DNA from: a virus
Direction: 5' to 3' (one strand)
Length of the DNA: 34,050 bases
Virus record (IMG/VR): IMGVR_UViG_3300031972_002040
Coordinates: 1-34,050 of that record
The translations under genes were made by a program, and so were the position numbers. Positions 1-5,979 of this stretch are shown here, piece after piece. The notes beneath the pieces are model-generated. The model was not told the DNA's origin. It made no database searches and was given only the letters and a program-made list of their open reading frames with translations. How positions within the stretch are numbered: position 1 is the stretch's first letter; every line of letters begins with the position of its first letter.

Positions 1-104
1 TGGAGAATAAGCCGGAGGTCGCAGCGATGGCCGCTGAGGCGTTTTCTCGGATGCATGACGTTTACGCCGCCCTTGGGGCAATCAGAGGAGGGCAAGACGC
101 ATGA
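1..104 (+). CDS. C-terminal fragment of an unknown early phage protein
   Basis: An open frame enters from the left edge and stops with TGA at 102-104, leaving about 33 residues ending in IRGGQDA. The fragment is acidic to neutral and alanine-rich, and no family is recognisable. Its stop overlaps the next start as ATGA (101-104), the tight coupling used by most genes in this early block, which supports it as a real gene end. The start lies outside the window. Confidence 0.5.
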   Translation, partial: ENKPEVAAMAAEAFSRMHDVYAALGAIRGGQDA

Positions 105-577
105 GGATTTGCCCTGAGCGTGATGCATTGTGCCCGCACGGCATGTCCTGCCCTTTCACGGTGGACAGGTACACGTGCAGCGAATCGCAGGCGATGGATA
201 GCCGGGACGCCGACCCATTCGCGCGCGACCGTGAGCGAGCGGAGCGGATCGAGCACTTCAACCGCATCGTCGAAGCGGGCGTAGACTACGGCACCCCGCT
301 ACGGGTCCCGGTCGGCGATGCATCAGTGATTCAGCCAGAGCGGGCAACCGTTGCCTCCACCGGAGGGGCCACCTCCTATTATGAGCTGCCGGGGCACGCT
401 ACCGAGCTGCGGCACCTCATCAGCCATAAGGGCATGTCTAAGTCTCGCGGCGACATTTTCAAGGCATGCTACCGGCTTGGTGAGAAGAGCGGGACGGATA
501 CCCTCTACGACCTGAATAAGATGAGGTTCTTCGTTGAAGACCTCATAGAGATGTACCATCGAAACGAGCGCCTGTGA
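101..577 (+). CDS. DUF3310-like phage protein with Cys-rich N-terminus
   Basis: 158 residues. Residues about 92-155 (from SYYELPGHATEL to EDLIEMYHR, including the segment DIFKACYRLGEKSGTDTLYDL) have the layout of DUF3310, a small helical domain common in phage early regions and of unknown biochemical role. The first 30 residues hold four cysteines (CPERDALC, CPF, C), which could bind metal or be an unrelated extension. Upstream is AGGAGGGC about 9 bases before the ATG at 101, so this start is preferred over later ones. It overlaps the preceding stop by four bases, consistent with an early operon. The domain assignment is by eye; a precise role cannot be given. Confidence 0.7.
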   Translation: MRICPERDALCPHGMSCPFTVDRYTCSESQAMDSRDADPFARDRERAERIEHFNRIVEAGVDYGTPLRVPVGDASVIQPERATVASTGGATSYYELPGHATELRHLISHKGMSKSRGDIFKACYRLGEKSGTDTLYDLNKMRFFVEDLIEMYHRNERL

Positions 578-675
578 GCCAATCGGATGCGTGCGCGGCG
601 GAATTATCATCGCCGCAAGTCTAGCAAAATCCGCTGTTGATGGCGAGCAAAGCGCGGGGATTACTCGCGAAAAAT

Positions 676-704
676 GAGACGCTTAGCGGAGGGTGAGGTA
701 TAAT
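676..704 (+). promoter_or_regulatory. Putative promoter for the C4-like RNA and antirepressor operon
   Basis: A perfect TATAAT lies at 699-704. Seventeen bases upstream, GAGACG at 676-681 matches three of six positions of the -35 consensus. The predicted start is near 711, exactly where a series of hairpins begins. C4 antisense RNAs of P1/P7-type phages are made from a strong constitutive promoter in the same position relative to the antirepressor gene. The -35 is weak and transcription is inferred. Confidence 0.5.
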
Positions 705-710
705 GAGCGG

Positions 711-803
711 TGTCGGCTTCGATAAGCTGACCAGAGACGGCGGGGCAGGTTTCTCAGGCCAAGCGCCCCGCCGTCTCCCCAACCGCGCCGGTTAGCCCCG
801 GCG
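711..803 (+). ncRNA. c4: C4-like antisense RNA controlling the antirepressor
   Basis: Three consecutive hairpins: GTCGGCTT/AAGCTGAC (712-719 with 724-731, one G-U pair); a perfect 13-bp stem (734-746 with 765-777) with an 18-base loop; and CGCCGG/CCGGCG (786-791 with 798-803). The 5' edge of the large loop, CAGGTTTCT at 746-754, can pair with AGGAACCTG at 826-834, which contains the ribosome-binding site of the following leader ORF (nine pairs, one G-U). The 3' arm GCCCCGCC (765-772) can also pair with GGCGGGGC at 867-874. In P1/P7, C4 RNA is cut from the icd-ant transcript and blocks its translation by such pairing. An RNA promoter, hairpins, a leader ORF and an antirepressor in this order fit that system. 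The assignment is by layout and complementarity, not by a covariance-model search. Confidence 0.65.
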
Positions 804-836
804 TGATCTGCCACCACGGTTGAAAAGGAACCTGTG

Positions 837-926
837 ATGACGGCTTTTGTTACCACGCAGCCCCCCGGCGGGGCAAAGCCGCTGATGCAGCGGTCCCGCA
901 CTCTTGCGGCGGGTGTTGCGCAATGA
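837..926 (+). CDS. Leader ORF (icd-like position) coupled to the antirepressor
   Basis: 29 codons, MTAFVTTQPPGG...GVAQ, preceded by AAAAGGAA about 8 bases upstream of the ATG. Its TGA overlaps the antirepressor start as ATGA (923-926), so translation of the two should be coupled. Its ribosome-binding site is the target of the proposed C4-like RNA. In P1/P7 the same slot holds icd/orfX, whose translation opens the ant start. No sequence similarity to Icd is claimed. It may act only as a translated leader. Confidence 0.55.
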   Translation: MTAFVTTQPPGGAKPLMQRSRTLAAGVAQ

Positions 927-2143
927 CAAATCGCAACAAGGATCTTCGCGCCATCATCGAGCGCGTCATCGGCGAAGCGGGTTTCGAGTACGAAATTCGC
1001 GGCGGCGGCAAGCACCCGAAGGCGGTGATCTACGCCAACGGGCGAACCTTCACCCACTCGTTTCCCTCCACGCCTAGCGATTATCGCTCGCAATTGAACT
1101 GCGAGGCTGAGCTGCGGAGGCGGCTTCGTGACTTCGGCGTGTCGCTGGCGGCTGACGCTGAGCCGGCGGTTGTCGATCTGGTGGCCGAGCCGGTCGCCGC
1201 CGTGCCGCCCGCTGCGGTCGATCACGGCGCGGTGCAGGTCATCCACTTCAACGGTGCCGCTATCGAGACGATGGAGGTCAACGGCGAGCCGCATGTGGCG
1301 CTGAAGCCGATCGTTGAGGGGATGGGACTGGCATGGAACGCTCAGCTTGAGCGAGTGAAGCGCGACCCGGTCTTGTCGGAAGGTATGCGCGTGACACGCA
1401 TACCTTCTTCGGGTGGCGCGCAGCAGGCGGCGATGATCCCGCTGAAGATGCTGAACGGTTTCCTCTTTGGGATTGATTCTGGCCGCGTGAAGCCTGCCGT
1501 CCGCGACGGCGTCATCGCCTACCAGCGCGAATGCTACGACGCGCTTTCCGCCTACTGGATGACCGGCGCGGCGGTGAAGGGCGAGGTGGGCGCGCTAGCG
1601 GCGCCTGATGACGATAGCTTCGAGATGATGCGGATGATCGTCGAAGACGCCACCGCCCCTGTGCGGGATGACATCGGCGCCTTGGGCGACATGCTCGCGA
1701 AGCATGGTGATATCGCGCTGTCCGACGCGAACAAGCGCGCGATCGGCGGCGTGGTGAAGAACATTGTCGGCCCTATCGTCCGCGAGTTGGCTGCGCTTCG
1801 CGAACGCGGGGCCGCTCTCGGCAGCTACGACATGACCGGCCGCGTCACCGCGAGCCAGATCCTCACGATGGCAGGTGTTCCTGAAAAGGGGCGGGTTCGT
1901 GGCGCCGCTCAGCGCGTCACCGGCTCCATGAACCGCAGCGGCTACGCCAAGGACGGCGACCGGATGCCGGCACAATTCAACCCGGCCCAGCCGTGGACGT
2001 GGCCGATCGGCGACGCCCGCAAGTGGCTGGAGAACGGCGGGCGCCACATGGTCCTGGCCGACCATCACCGGGCTCAGGTGGCAAAGGGCGCCAAGGACGG
2101 CGGTCAGGGTGTCCTGCATTTCGACCCGCGGGGGAACGCCTGA
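923..2143 (+). CDS. ant: Phage antirepressor, HicA-like N-terminus plus P22_AR_N domain
   Basis: 406 residues in three parts. Residues 1-75 (GGGKHPKAVI, then FPSTPSDYR) look like the small double-stranded-RNA-binding fold of HicA-type proteins that occur alone in other phages. Residues 106-213 (IHFNGAAIETMEVNGEPHVA, then IPLKMLNGFLFGID) match the P22 antirepressor N-terminal domain (P22_AR_N). After a linker, residues 310-390 (VTASQILTMAGVPEKG...WPIGDARKWL) form a basic C-terminal module, perhaps the repressor- or DNA-binding part. P22 Ant binds and inactivates phage repressors, which promotes lytic growth. The ATG overlaps the leader ORF stop, and upstream RNA hairpins are predicted to control it. 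The N-terminal fusion is the unusual feature; the HicA comparison is tentative. Confidence 0.8.
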   Translation: MTNRNKDLRAIIERVIGEAGFEYEIRGGGKHPKAVIYANGRTFTHSFPSTPSDYRSQLNCEAELRRRLRDFGVSLAADAEPAVVDLVAEPVAAVPPAAVDHGAVQVIHFNGAAIETMEVNGEPHVALKPIVEGMGLAWNAQLERVKRDPVLSEGMRVTRIPSSGGAQQAAMIPLKMLNGFLFGIDSGRVKPAVRDGVIAYQRECYDALSAYWMTGAAVKGEVGALAAPDDDSFEMMRMIVEDATAPVRDDIGALGDMLAKHGDIALSDANKRAIGGVVKNIVGPIVRELAALRERGAALGSYDMTGRVTASQILTMAGVPEKGRVRGAAQRVTGSMNRSGYAKDGDRMPAQFNPAQPWTWPIGDARKWLENGGRHMVLADHHRAQVAKGAKDGGQGVLHFDPRGNA

Positions 2144-2475
2144 TGACCGGCCGCACCTGGTCCGACACCGACAAGGAGGCGCTTCTGCGCCTCCACCGCT
2201 CCGGCATGACCTATGACGAGATCGCCGCCGAACTTCGCCGCTCCATCCAGGGCGTGAAACAGGTCGCAAACTCCCTCGGCATCCGTGTCCCCCGCTCCGA
2301 ATCCACCCGAGGCCGCCCGCTCCCTGATGGAGCTGAGTATGTGGCATGGACGCCGTGGCGGGACCGCGAACTTATCGCAATGCGCCAACGCGGCGCCACG
2401 GATCAACAGTGCGCTGACGCGCTCAAGATGCCGCTGGCCCAGGTGCAGGCGCGCAAGATCGGAGCGCCGGCATGA
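2143..2475 (+). CDS. Tandem GcrA/Myb-like helix-turn-helix protein
   Basis: 110 residues starting at the ATG that overlaps the antirepressor stop (TGATG at 2141-2145). The longer in-frame frame upstream only shadows the antirepressor. Two similar units are visible. Residues 5-46 (TWSDTDKEALLRL, then MTYDEIAAELRRS, VKQVANSLG) resemble the N-terminal helix-turn-helix of GcrA, the alphaproteobacterial cell-cycle regulator. Residues 68-107 (PWRDRELIAMRQRGATDQQC, then VQARKIG) repeat the same pattern more loosely. A DNA-binding role is likely; its target is unknown. It sits in a coupled run of regulatory and early genes. Confidence 0.7.
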   Translation: MTGRTWSDTDKEALLRLHRSGMTYDEIAAELRRSIQGVKQVANSLGIRVPRSESTRGRPLPDGAEYVAWTPWRDRELIAMRQRGATDQQCADALKMPLAQVQARKIGAPA

Positions 2476-2945
2476 TGCGCGATCTTCTCGAAGCCGCGTG
2501 GCTTGCCGGGTTTTCGGCGTCCGGTGAGGGTTTCAACGGCGAGTACCCGTTTGAGGGCGATGACGAGCGGATCAAAGCGGACACAAAGAAGGCTCGTGAC
2601 TACGGCATGATGCACATTATGGCGGAAGCCAACCGCCGCCGGGTCTTCCCCCGCTCGAACAGCGTATCATTCAGCGTTCGCCCGGTTCATTCTTTCGATG
2701 ATTGCTGCGAAGTGCGCATGTCTGATCCTGCGGCATGGGGCGGGGAAAAGACCATCGCTCGCTGCGTCGATCAAAACATGGCTGACTGGATCGCCAAAGG
2801 ACTGAATGAGCACGAGCGCCTTCGCGCCGCGCTCCGCTTGATCGCGAACATCGAGAACGGCCCGGACAAGGGGAGTGCGCAGGCTCGCTGTGATGAGGCC
2901 GCTGCAATCGCCCGCTCCGCTCTAAAGGACACCGCCCATGACTGA
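2472..2945 (+). CDS. Hypothetical phage early protein
   Basis: 157 residues, starting in the ATGA overlap with the previous gene. No family is recognised. The N-terminal part (LLEAAWLAGFSASGEGFNGE, KKARDYGMMHIM) looks helical. The C-terminal part (LNEHERLRAALRLIANIEN...AIARSAL) resembles the helical 'NEHERLRAAL' segments common in small phage ORFs that share a modular C-terminus. There are no membrane segments or signal peptide. It overlaps the next gene by eight bases, so it belongs to the same transcript. Confidence 0.6.
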   Translation: MMRDLLEAAWLAGFSASGEGFNGEYPFEGDDERIKADTKKARDYGMMHIMAEANRRRVFPRSNSVSFSVRPVHSFDDCCEVRMSDPAAWGGEKTIARCVDQNMADWIAKGLNEHERLRAALRLIANIENGPDKGSAQARCDEAAAIARSALKDTAHD

Positions 2946-3915
2946 GAGAGAGGCACTGTTGCGGCTCGCAAGCATTATCTCGGAGATGGCGACTGACCTC
3001 GGCCTCTGTCACTACAGCGACGAAGCCGAAACGGTCGAGCGGGCGTTTTTGTATGACGAGCAACCTGCGGATAAGCCCGAGGGAATCGCCGAAGAGCCCT
3101 GCGATGATGGTAACATAGCGGGTGGAAAAGGCGAGGAGGAAATCGCCCCTTGCCCGCTGTGTGGGGGAGAGTGGGAGGCCAGGGAGGCGAAAAACGGCGA
3201 CGATCCGTCAACGTGGTGGGCTTGCTGCGCCTATTGCTGCCTTGAAGCGCAGGGCTTCGGCTCTGAGGCGGACCTTCTCGCCTACCTCAACGGCTCATGG
3301 AGGGAAGGGGCTTCACAATCTGAACACCCTTCGCCCGCTCATCCTTGGAGCAACGCGGCACAGAGGAGGCGGAACGATACGACCCACTTGGAGCCCGTGC
3401 CACCCGCTCCAGACGACGCGCTGAAAGTGGCCTACCAGAAGACCACCCGACCTCTGATCAAGGCGGCGCAGAGGGAAATCGTGGCCAGTTTGCTGAAAGA
3501 ACTGCGCAAGAGGCGCGCCATGGTCTCAGACCCCGCTCCGATGGAGCCCCTGGGCCGCGATTTCGAGCAGGTTTGGGAGGATAACCTAGACGCGCTCTAC
3601 GAGTCCGACCCCGCTCCCCAGCCCAAGCAAGAGCCGGTGGCGTGGGCAATTCGAGGATCGGACGGCCTTATCGCATCTGAGACATACGACAGCAAAGTGC
3701 AGGCGACTCGTGCACGCCAACGTTACTTCCAAGAGGGCACCGTCGTCCCCCTCTACACCCACCCCGCTCCCCTCGGGACAGGTGAGCCGACAGATGCACA
3801 GTGCGTGGACATCTGGCGGACATGGCAGATGGACACCGTGCGAATTGACGGAGAGGCCGATGCCGGACGCTCGCTCTTCAAGGCCGTGCGCAAAGTCCTA
3901 GGAGGCGAGGCGTGA
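2938..3915 (+). CDS. Lar-like zinc-finger protein (putative restriction alleviation)
   Basis: 325 residues. Around residues 70-119, CPLCGG (C72, C75), an aromatic WWACC and CAYCC (C96-C101), then a SEADLLAYLNG helix, match the layout of the Lar restriction-alleviation family (Lar_restr_allev), small treble-clef proteins of prophages. Lar of the Rac prophage modulates type I restriction. The remainder is low-complexity, with repeated DPAP/HPAP segments. Residues about 235-277 (EPVAWAIRG, then VVPLYTHPAP) form a tail shared by many phage early proteins of unknown role. The length is several times that of a plain Lar protein, so this is a mosaic. An anti-restriction function is inferred only from the zinc-finger pattern. 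Confidence 0.6.
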   Translation: MTEREALLRLASIISEMATDLGLCHYSDEAETVERAFLYDEQPADKPEGIAEEPCDDGNIAGGKGEEEIAPCPLCGGEWEAREAKNGDDPSTWWACCAYCCLEAQGFGSEADLLAYLNGSWREGASQSEHPSPAHPWSNAAQRRRNDTTHLEPVPPAPDDALKVAYQKTTRPLIKAAQREIVASLLKELRKRRAMVSDPAPMEPLGRDFEQVWEDNLDALYESDPAPQPKQEPVAWAIRGSDGLIASETYDSKVQATRARQRYFQEGTVVPLYTHPAPLGTGEPTDAQCVDIWRTWQMDTVRIDGEADAGRSLFKAVRKVLGGEA

Positions 3916-4079
3916 GGCTCTGCATAATCTTTATCTACTGGATGGGCGTCATCATGCACGGAATGACATTGCAAGACATGCGGCCCGACCTCCCATCTGA
4001 GGTCATTGTTATACGGGCGCTTGGCTGGCCGGCCGGTGCCGCCCGCGCCGCTGCTGCGATGGAGGCGGAACGCCAATGA
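3912..4079 (+). CDS. Small hypothetical protein, hydrophobic N-terminus
   Basis: 55 codons starting with GTG in a GTGA overlap with the preceding stop. It begins RLCIIFIYWMGVIMHG, a short hydrophobic stretch that could be a membrane anchor, and ends with an alanine-rich helix. Its stop overlaps the next start (ATGA at 4076-4079). No family recognised; reality is supported by perfect end-to-end packing with its neighbours. Confidence 0.5.
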   Translation: MRLCIIFIYWMGVIMHGMTLQDMRPDLPSEVIVIRALGWPAGAARAAAAMEAERQ

Positions 4080-4198
4080 CCCCCTCCCACTACAAGACGG
4101 CATACGACGCATTGCGAGCGGCAGGCTTTGGCCACGGCTCCGCTCAGGCTGGCGCTCGTGGTCTGGTGGAGTGGGTGGAGAAGGCGGCAAAGCGATGA
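4076..4198 (+). CDS. Small hypothetical protein (40 aa)
   Basis: Forty residues from MTPSHYKTAYDALRAAGFGH to LVEWVEKAAKR, start and stop both in ATGA-type overlaps with neighbours. The predicted product is a short amphipathic helical protein, of a kind frequent in phage early operons. No family or role can be given. Confidence 0.5.
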   Translation: MTPSHYKTAYDALRAAGFGHGSAQAGARGLVEWVEKAAKR

Positions 4199-4326
4199 TC
4201 ACCGCGGCCCGCTGGCACATCTTCCGCGCCCTCTGCCACATCGGCTGGCACATCTGTCCAGAGCCCCGCCGCTCCGAATTACTCGGCTCCATGAGCTATG
4301 ACGAGACCCTATGGAGGCGCAAATGA
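4195..4326 (+). CDS. Small hypothetical protein (43 aa)
   Basis: Forty-three residues, MITAARWHIFRALCHIGWHI...LWRRK, in a chain of four-base overlaps. Three histidines and two cysteines lie in a short helix-like N-terminus. No family is recognised. The last codons carry GGAGG at 4313-4317, the ribosome-binding site of the following NusG-like gene, so translation of the two is linked. Confidence 0.45.
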   Translation: MITAARWHIFRALCHIGWHICPEPRRSELLGSMSYDETLWRRK

Positions 4327-4898
4327 CCAAGGCCGCAACCATCCCGTCTAGCGTGAGCGTAGACGACACCGTATGGCACATCGCCTACACGAACCCCCGC
4401 TCGGAGATCAGCGCCGCCATCCGCCTTGCTGCGGCAGGCTACCGGGCTTTCGCGCCGCACTACTACATCACCAAGCCTCGCGACCATAAGGCGCCGCACA
4501 TCCGGCACCGCGTCCGGCGTCAGGCGTTCACCCGCTACGTCTTCTTCGGCGTCATCAACCCGGACCAGGGCCTCTACGCCGCTGCGAACTGCGTAGGTGT
4601 TCATTCGATGCTGATGAATGGAGACGCCCCCGCCATCGTGTCATCCCGCTTCATGGCTCGGCTCATGGCAAGGTGTGAGCCGGACGGCTGGATGCGATCG
4701 GCAGACGATAACCCTTACCTCACAGAAGAGTTCGAGGCCGGGCAACGTGTGAAAATCACCTTCGGCCCGATGGAAGGGTTGATTGTTCAGATCGCGCGCC
4801 TTGACGGTCGCGATGTTGCTGAGGTAGAACTTGAGATGTTCGGGTCCAGACGGACCGCTAGGGTTGCCACATCGGGGCTCACCGCTGTTGAAGCGTAG
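4323..4898 (+). CDS. NusG-family transcription factor (phage NusG/RfaH paralogue)
   Basis: 191 residues. The start at 4323 is chosen over the in-frame ATG at 4311 because GGAGG lies six bases before it and it forms an ATGA overlap with the previous stop. Residues about 15-115 (VWHIAYTNPRSEISAAIRLA, then GYRAFAPHYY, TRYVFFGV) match a NusG N-terminal domain, which binds the RNA polymerase clamp. Residues about 138-188 (EAGQRVKITFGPMEGLIVQI, then VELEMFGSRRTARV) match the KOW domain. NusG paralogues such as RfaH suppress pausing and termination on specific operons. This gene is the last before a non-coding control region, an intrinsic terminator and the late operon, so a late antitermination role is an attractive inference. 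Confidence 0.8.
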   Translation: MTKAATIPSSVSVDDTVWHIAYTNPRSEISAAIRLAAAGYRAFAPHYYITKPRDHKAPHIRHRVRRQAFTRYVFFGVINPDQGLYAAANCVGVHSMLMNGDAPAIVSSRFMARLMARCEPDGWMRSADDNPYLTEEFEAGQRVKITFGPMEGLIVQIARLDGRDVAEVELEMFGSRRTARVATSGLTAVEA

Positions 4899-4925
4899 TG
4901 ACCCTGAGATGCGGAGCGCTGCCAA

Positions 4926-5010
4926 GTTGAGCGCCCCGCGAGCGGCGAATGAATGACCCTCGATAGTGCCGATGGTCATTCGGTGCTCTGGAGCCCACCC
5001 GCCGCTCAAC
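4926..5010 (+). promoter_or_regulatory. Foldable RNA/DNA element downstream of the NusG paralogue
   Basis: Several inverted repeats nest here: GAATGACC (4951-4958) with GGTCATTC (4974-4981), and outside it GAGCGGCG (4940-4947) with CGCCGCTC (5000-5007). A second outer pairing, GTTGAGCG (4926-4933) with CGCTCAAC (5003-5010), uses the same 3' strand, so the two outer helices are mutually exclusive. A small GCTC/GAGC hairpin lies at 4985-4994. No convincing gene covers 4899-5077. The element could act in RNA (antitermination or riboregulation) or as protein-binding DNA. Confidence 0.4.
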
Positions 5011-5077
5011 AGAATGCGCCCGAGGAAACGGTCACTGCCCTCGCACACCCCCTCGGGACACCAACGAGGCCCGCTCA

Positions 5078-5236
5078 ATGTCCTACGCCGCTGGAATCGG
5101 GAACAGGACAGAGCACAACGGCCCGAAGCGCGGCAAAGGCGCATGGTGCCGTAAGGCCCTCGCCAAGCTCGCAGCTAAGCGGCGACGGCGACAGGAAGAC
5201 AAGAAGGCATCACGGCCCGCGCCTCTGCTCCGGTAA
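5078..5236 (+). CDS. Small basic hypothetical protein (52 aa)
   Basis: Fifty-two residues beginning MSYAAGIGNRTEHNGPKRGK and continuing with a lysine/arginine-rich helix (LAAKRRRRQEDKK). The ATG at 5078 follows CGAGG by nine bases. The strong positive charge suggests nucleic-acid binding. The GPKRGKGAW segment recalls short basic proteins encoded near terminase genes in other phages, but this is not a firm family call. It is isolated between two foldable segments, upstream of a terminator. Confidence 0.5.
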   Translation: MSYAAGIGNRTEHNGPKRGKGAWCRKALAKLAAKRRRRQEDKKASRPAPLLR

Positions 5237-5240
5237 GCGC

Positions 5241-5353
5241 AGGCCCTCTCATCAATGCGGCGGCGCTGAAAGCAGAAGCGCCATGGTCTCGATCACCGGA
5301 GGAGGGCCTTGGAATCCTCCCGCACAGCCGGAGTAGCGCCCGGCCCGCATTGA
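5241..5353 (+). promoter_or_regulatory. Pseudoknot-capable segment ahead of the terminator
   Basis: Perfect inverted repeats AGGCCCTC (5241-5248)/GAGGGCCT (5302-5309) and TCAATGCGG (5252-5260)/CCGCATTGA (5345-5353) are interleaved, so both helices together would make a pseudoknot. A third hairpin, GGCGCT (5262-5267)/AGCGCC (5277-5282), lies inside. No credible ORF is seen in 5237-5580. The segment ends eight bases before an intrinsic terminator, a typical place for a small RNA or an antitermination signal. Function is inferred. Confidence 0.35.
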
Positions 5354-5360
5354 CCTATCA

Positions 5361-5400
5361 CAGCCCGCTAGGCCCATCCGCTTAGCGGGCTGTTGTTATT
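5361..5400 (+). terminator. Intrinsic terminator upstream of the late operon
   Basis: A perfect 10-bp stem, CAGCCCGCTA (5361-5370) with TAGCGGGCTG (5383-5392), has a 12-base loop and is followed by TTGTTATT. This is the clearest rho-independent terminator in the window. It separates the early block from the terminase gene at 5581, so late transcription needs either a promoter in 5401-5580 or read-through. Confidence 0.8.
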
Positions 5401-5517
5401 CAGGAGCACCACGAGGGCGCCCGCTCACCAACCGGGCCACCCCGAAGCCTCGGCAAGATTCGCCCGTCACGCCGAAACAGTGGTCAACCTTTGCATTCCT
5501 GTCCAATTCCACGGCGC

Positions 5518-5545
5518 CGGTCTCGCTAAACACGGCTTGAGACCG
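5518..5545. promoter_or_regulatory. Inverted repeat upstream of terminase small subunit
   Basis: CGGTCTC (5518-5524) and GAGACCG (5539-5545) form a 7-bp inverted repeat with a 14-base spacer, 35 bases before the terS start. TTGAGA at 5537-5542 resembles a -35 box but no good -10 follows. The repeat may be an operator or an mRNA hairpin. The stretch 5401-5580 holds no credible gene. Confidence 0.35.
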
Positions 5546-5580
5546 AATTCGTCGACATTCATGCAAAATCGGAGGGTGCA

Positions 5581-5979
5581 ATGAGCGGAGGCAAGCACCC
5601 CGGCGGGCGTCCATCGAAGTACGAGCCCGAGTACTGCGACCTCGTGGTCGAGCACCTGAGCGGGGGGGCATCGCTCACCTCGTTCGCCGCTGAGATCAGC
5701 GTTTCCCGCGCCACCATCAACGTTTGGATGGACGCGCACCCTGAGTTTTTAGAAGCAACAAAGATCGCCAAGGCGAAATGCGCCGCTTGGTGGGAGCAGG
5801 TGAACCGCGACAATGCGCAGGGCGGGGGCGGAAACGCGACTTCGTGCATCTTCGGGCTGAAGAACATGGCGGCCGACGACTGGAAGGATCGCCAGCAGCA
5901 CGAGCACTCCGGCCCCGATGGCGGCCCGGTCACCACCGTGACCCGCCGCATCATCGACCCTGCAAAGGCGGATGGCTGA
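5581..5979 (+). CDS. terS: Terminase small subunit
   Basis: 132 residues, with GGAGG six bases before the ATG. The GGRPSKYEPEYCDLVVEHL opening followed by SLTSFAAEISVSRATINVWM (residues about 31-50) is the helix-turn-helix N-terminus typical of small terminases, which recognise the packaging site on phage DNA. The central region (NATSCIFGLKNMAADDWKD) is the conserved oligomerisation segment seen in this type. It overlaps the large terminase gene by eight bases, the usual arrangement, and opens the late operon. Confidence 0.88.
   Translation: MSGGKHPGGRPSKYEPEYCDLVVEHLSGGASLTSFAAEISVSRATINVWMDAHPEFLEATKIAKAKCAAWWEQVNRDNAQGGGGNATSCIFGLKNMAADDWKDRQQHEHSGPDGGPVTTVTRRIIDPAKADG

Noticed and set aside
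595-616. Hairpin GCGGCG/CGCCGC after the DUF3310-like gene as a terminator
   Set aside because: Only 6 bp with a 10-base loop and no T run follows. It may still matter, but it cannot be supported as a terminator.
683-1294. 203-codon minus-strand ORF over the C4-like RNA and antirepressor start
   Set aside because: Shadow of the forward antirepressor frame; its end lies over the hairpins and promoter.
4953-5336. 127-codon forward ORF in the control region
   Set aside because: Composition is proline/serine/arginine-rich and unlike a folded protein, with no RBS. The 52-codon ORF at 5078 in another frame has better composition and an RBS.
676-5545. Shared GAGAC/GTCTC motif at the early promoter, the C4 hairpin and the terS inverted repeat as a common operator
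   Set aside because: The motif is only five bases, spacing and context differ at each place, and it is expected by chance several times in this much sequence.
5393-5584. 63-codon forward ORF between terminator and terS
   Set aside because: It starts within the terminator tail, has no RBS and reads through an inverted repeat; no protein-like pattern.
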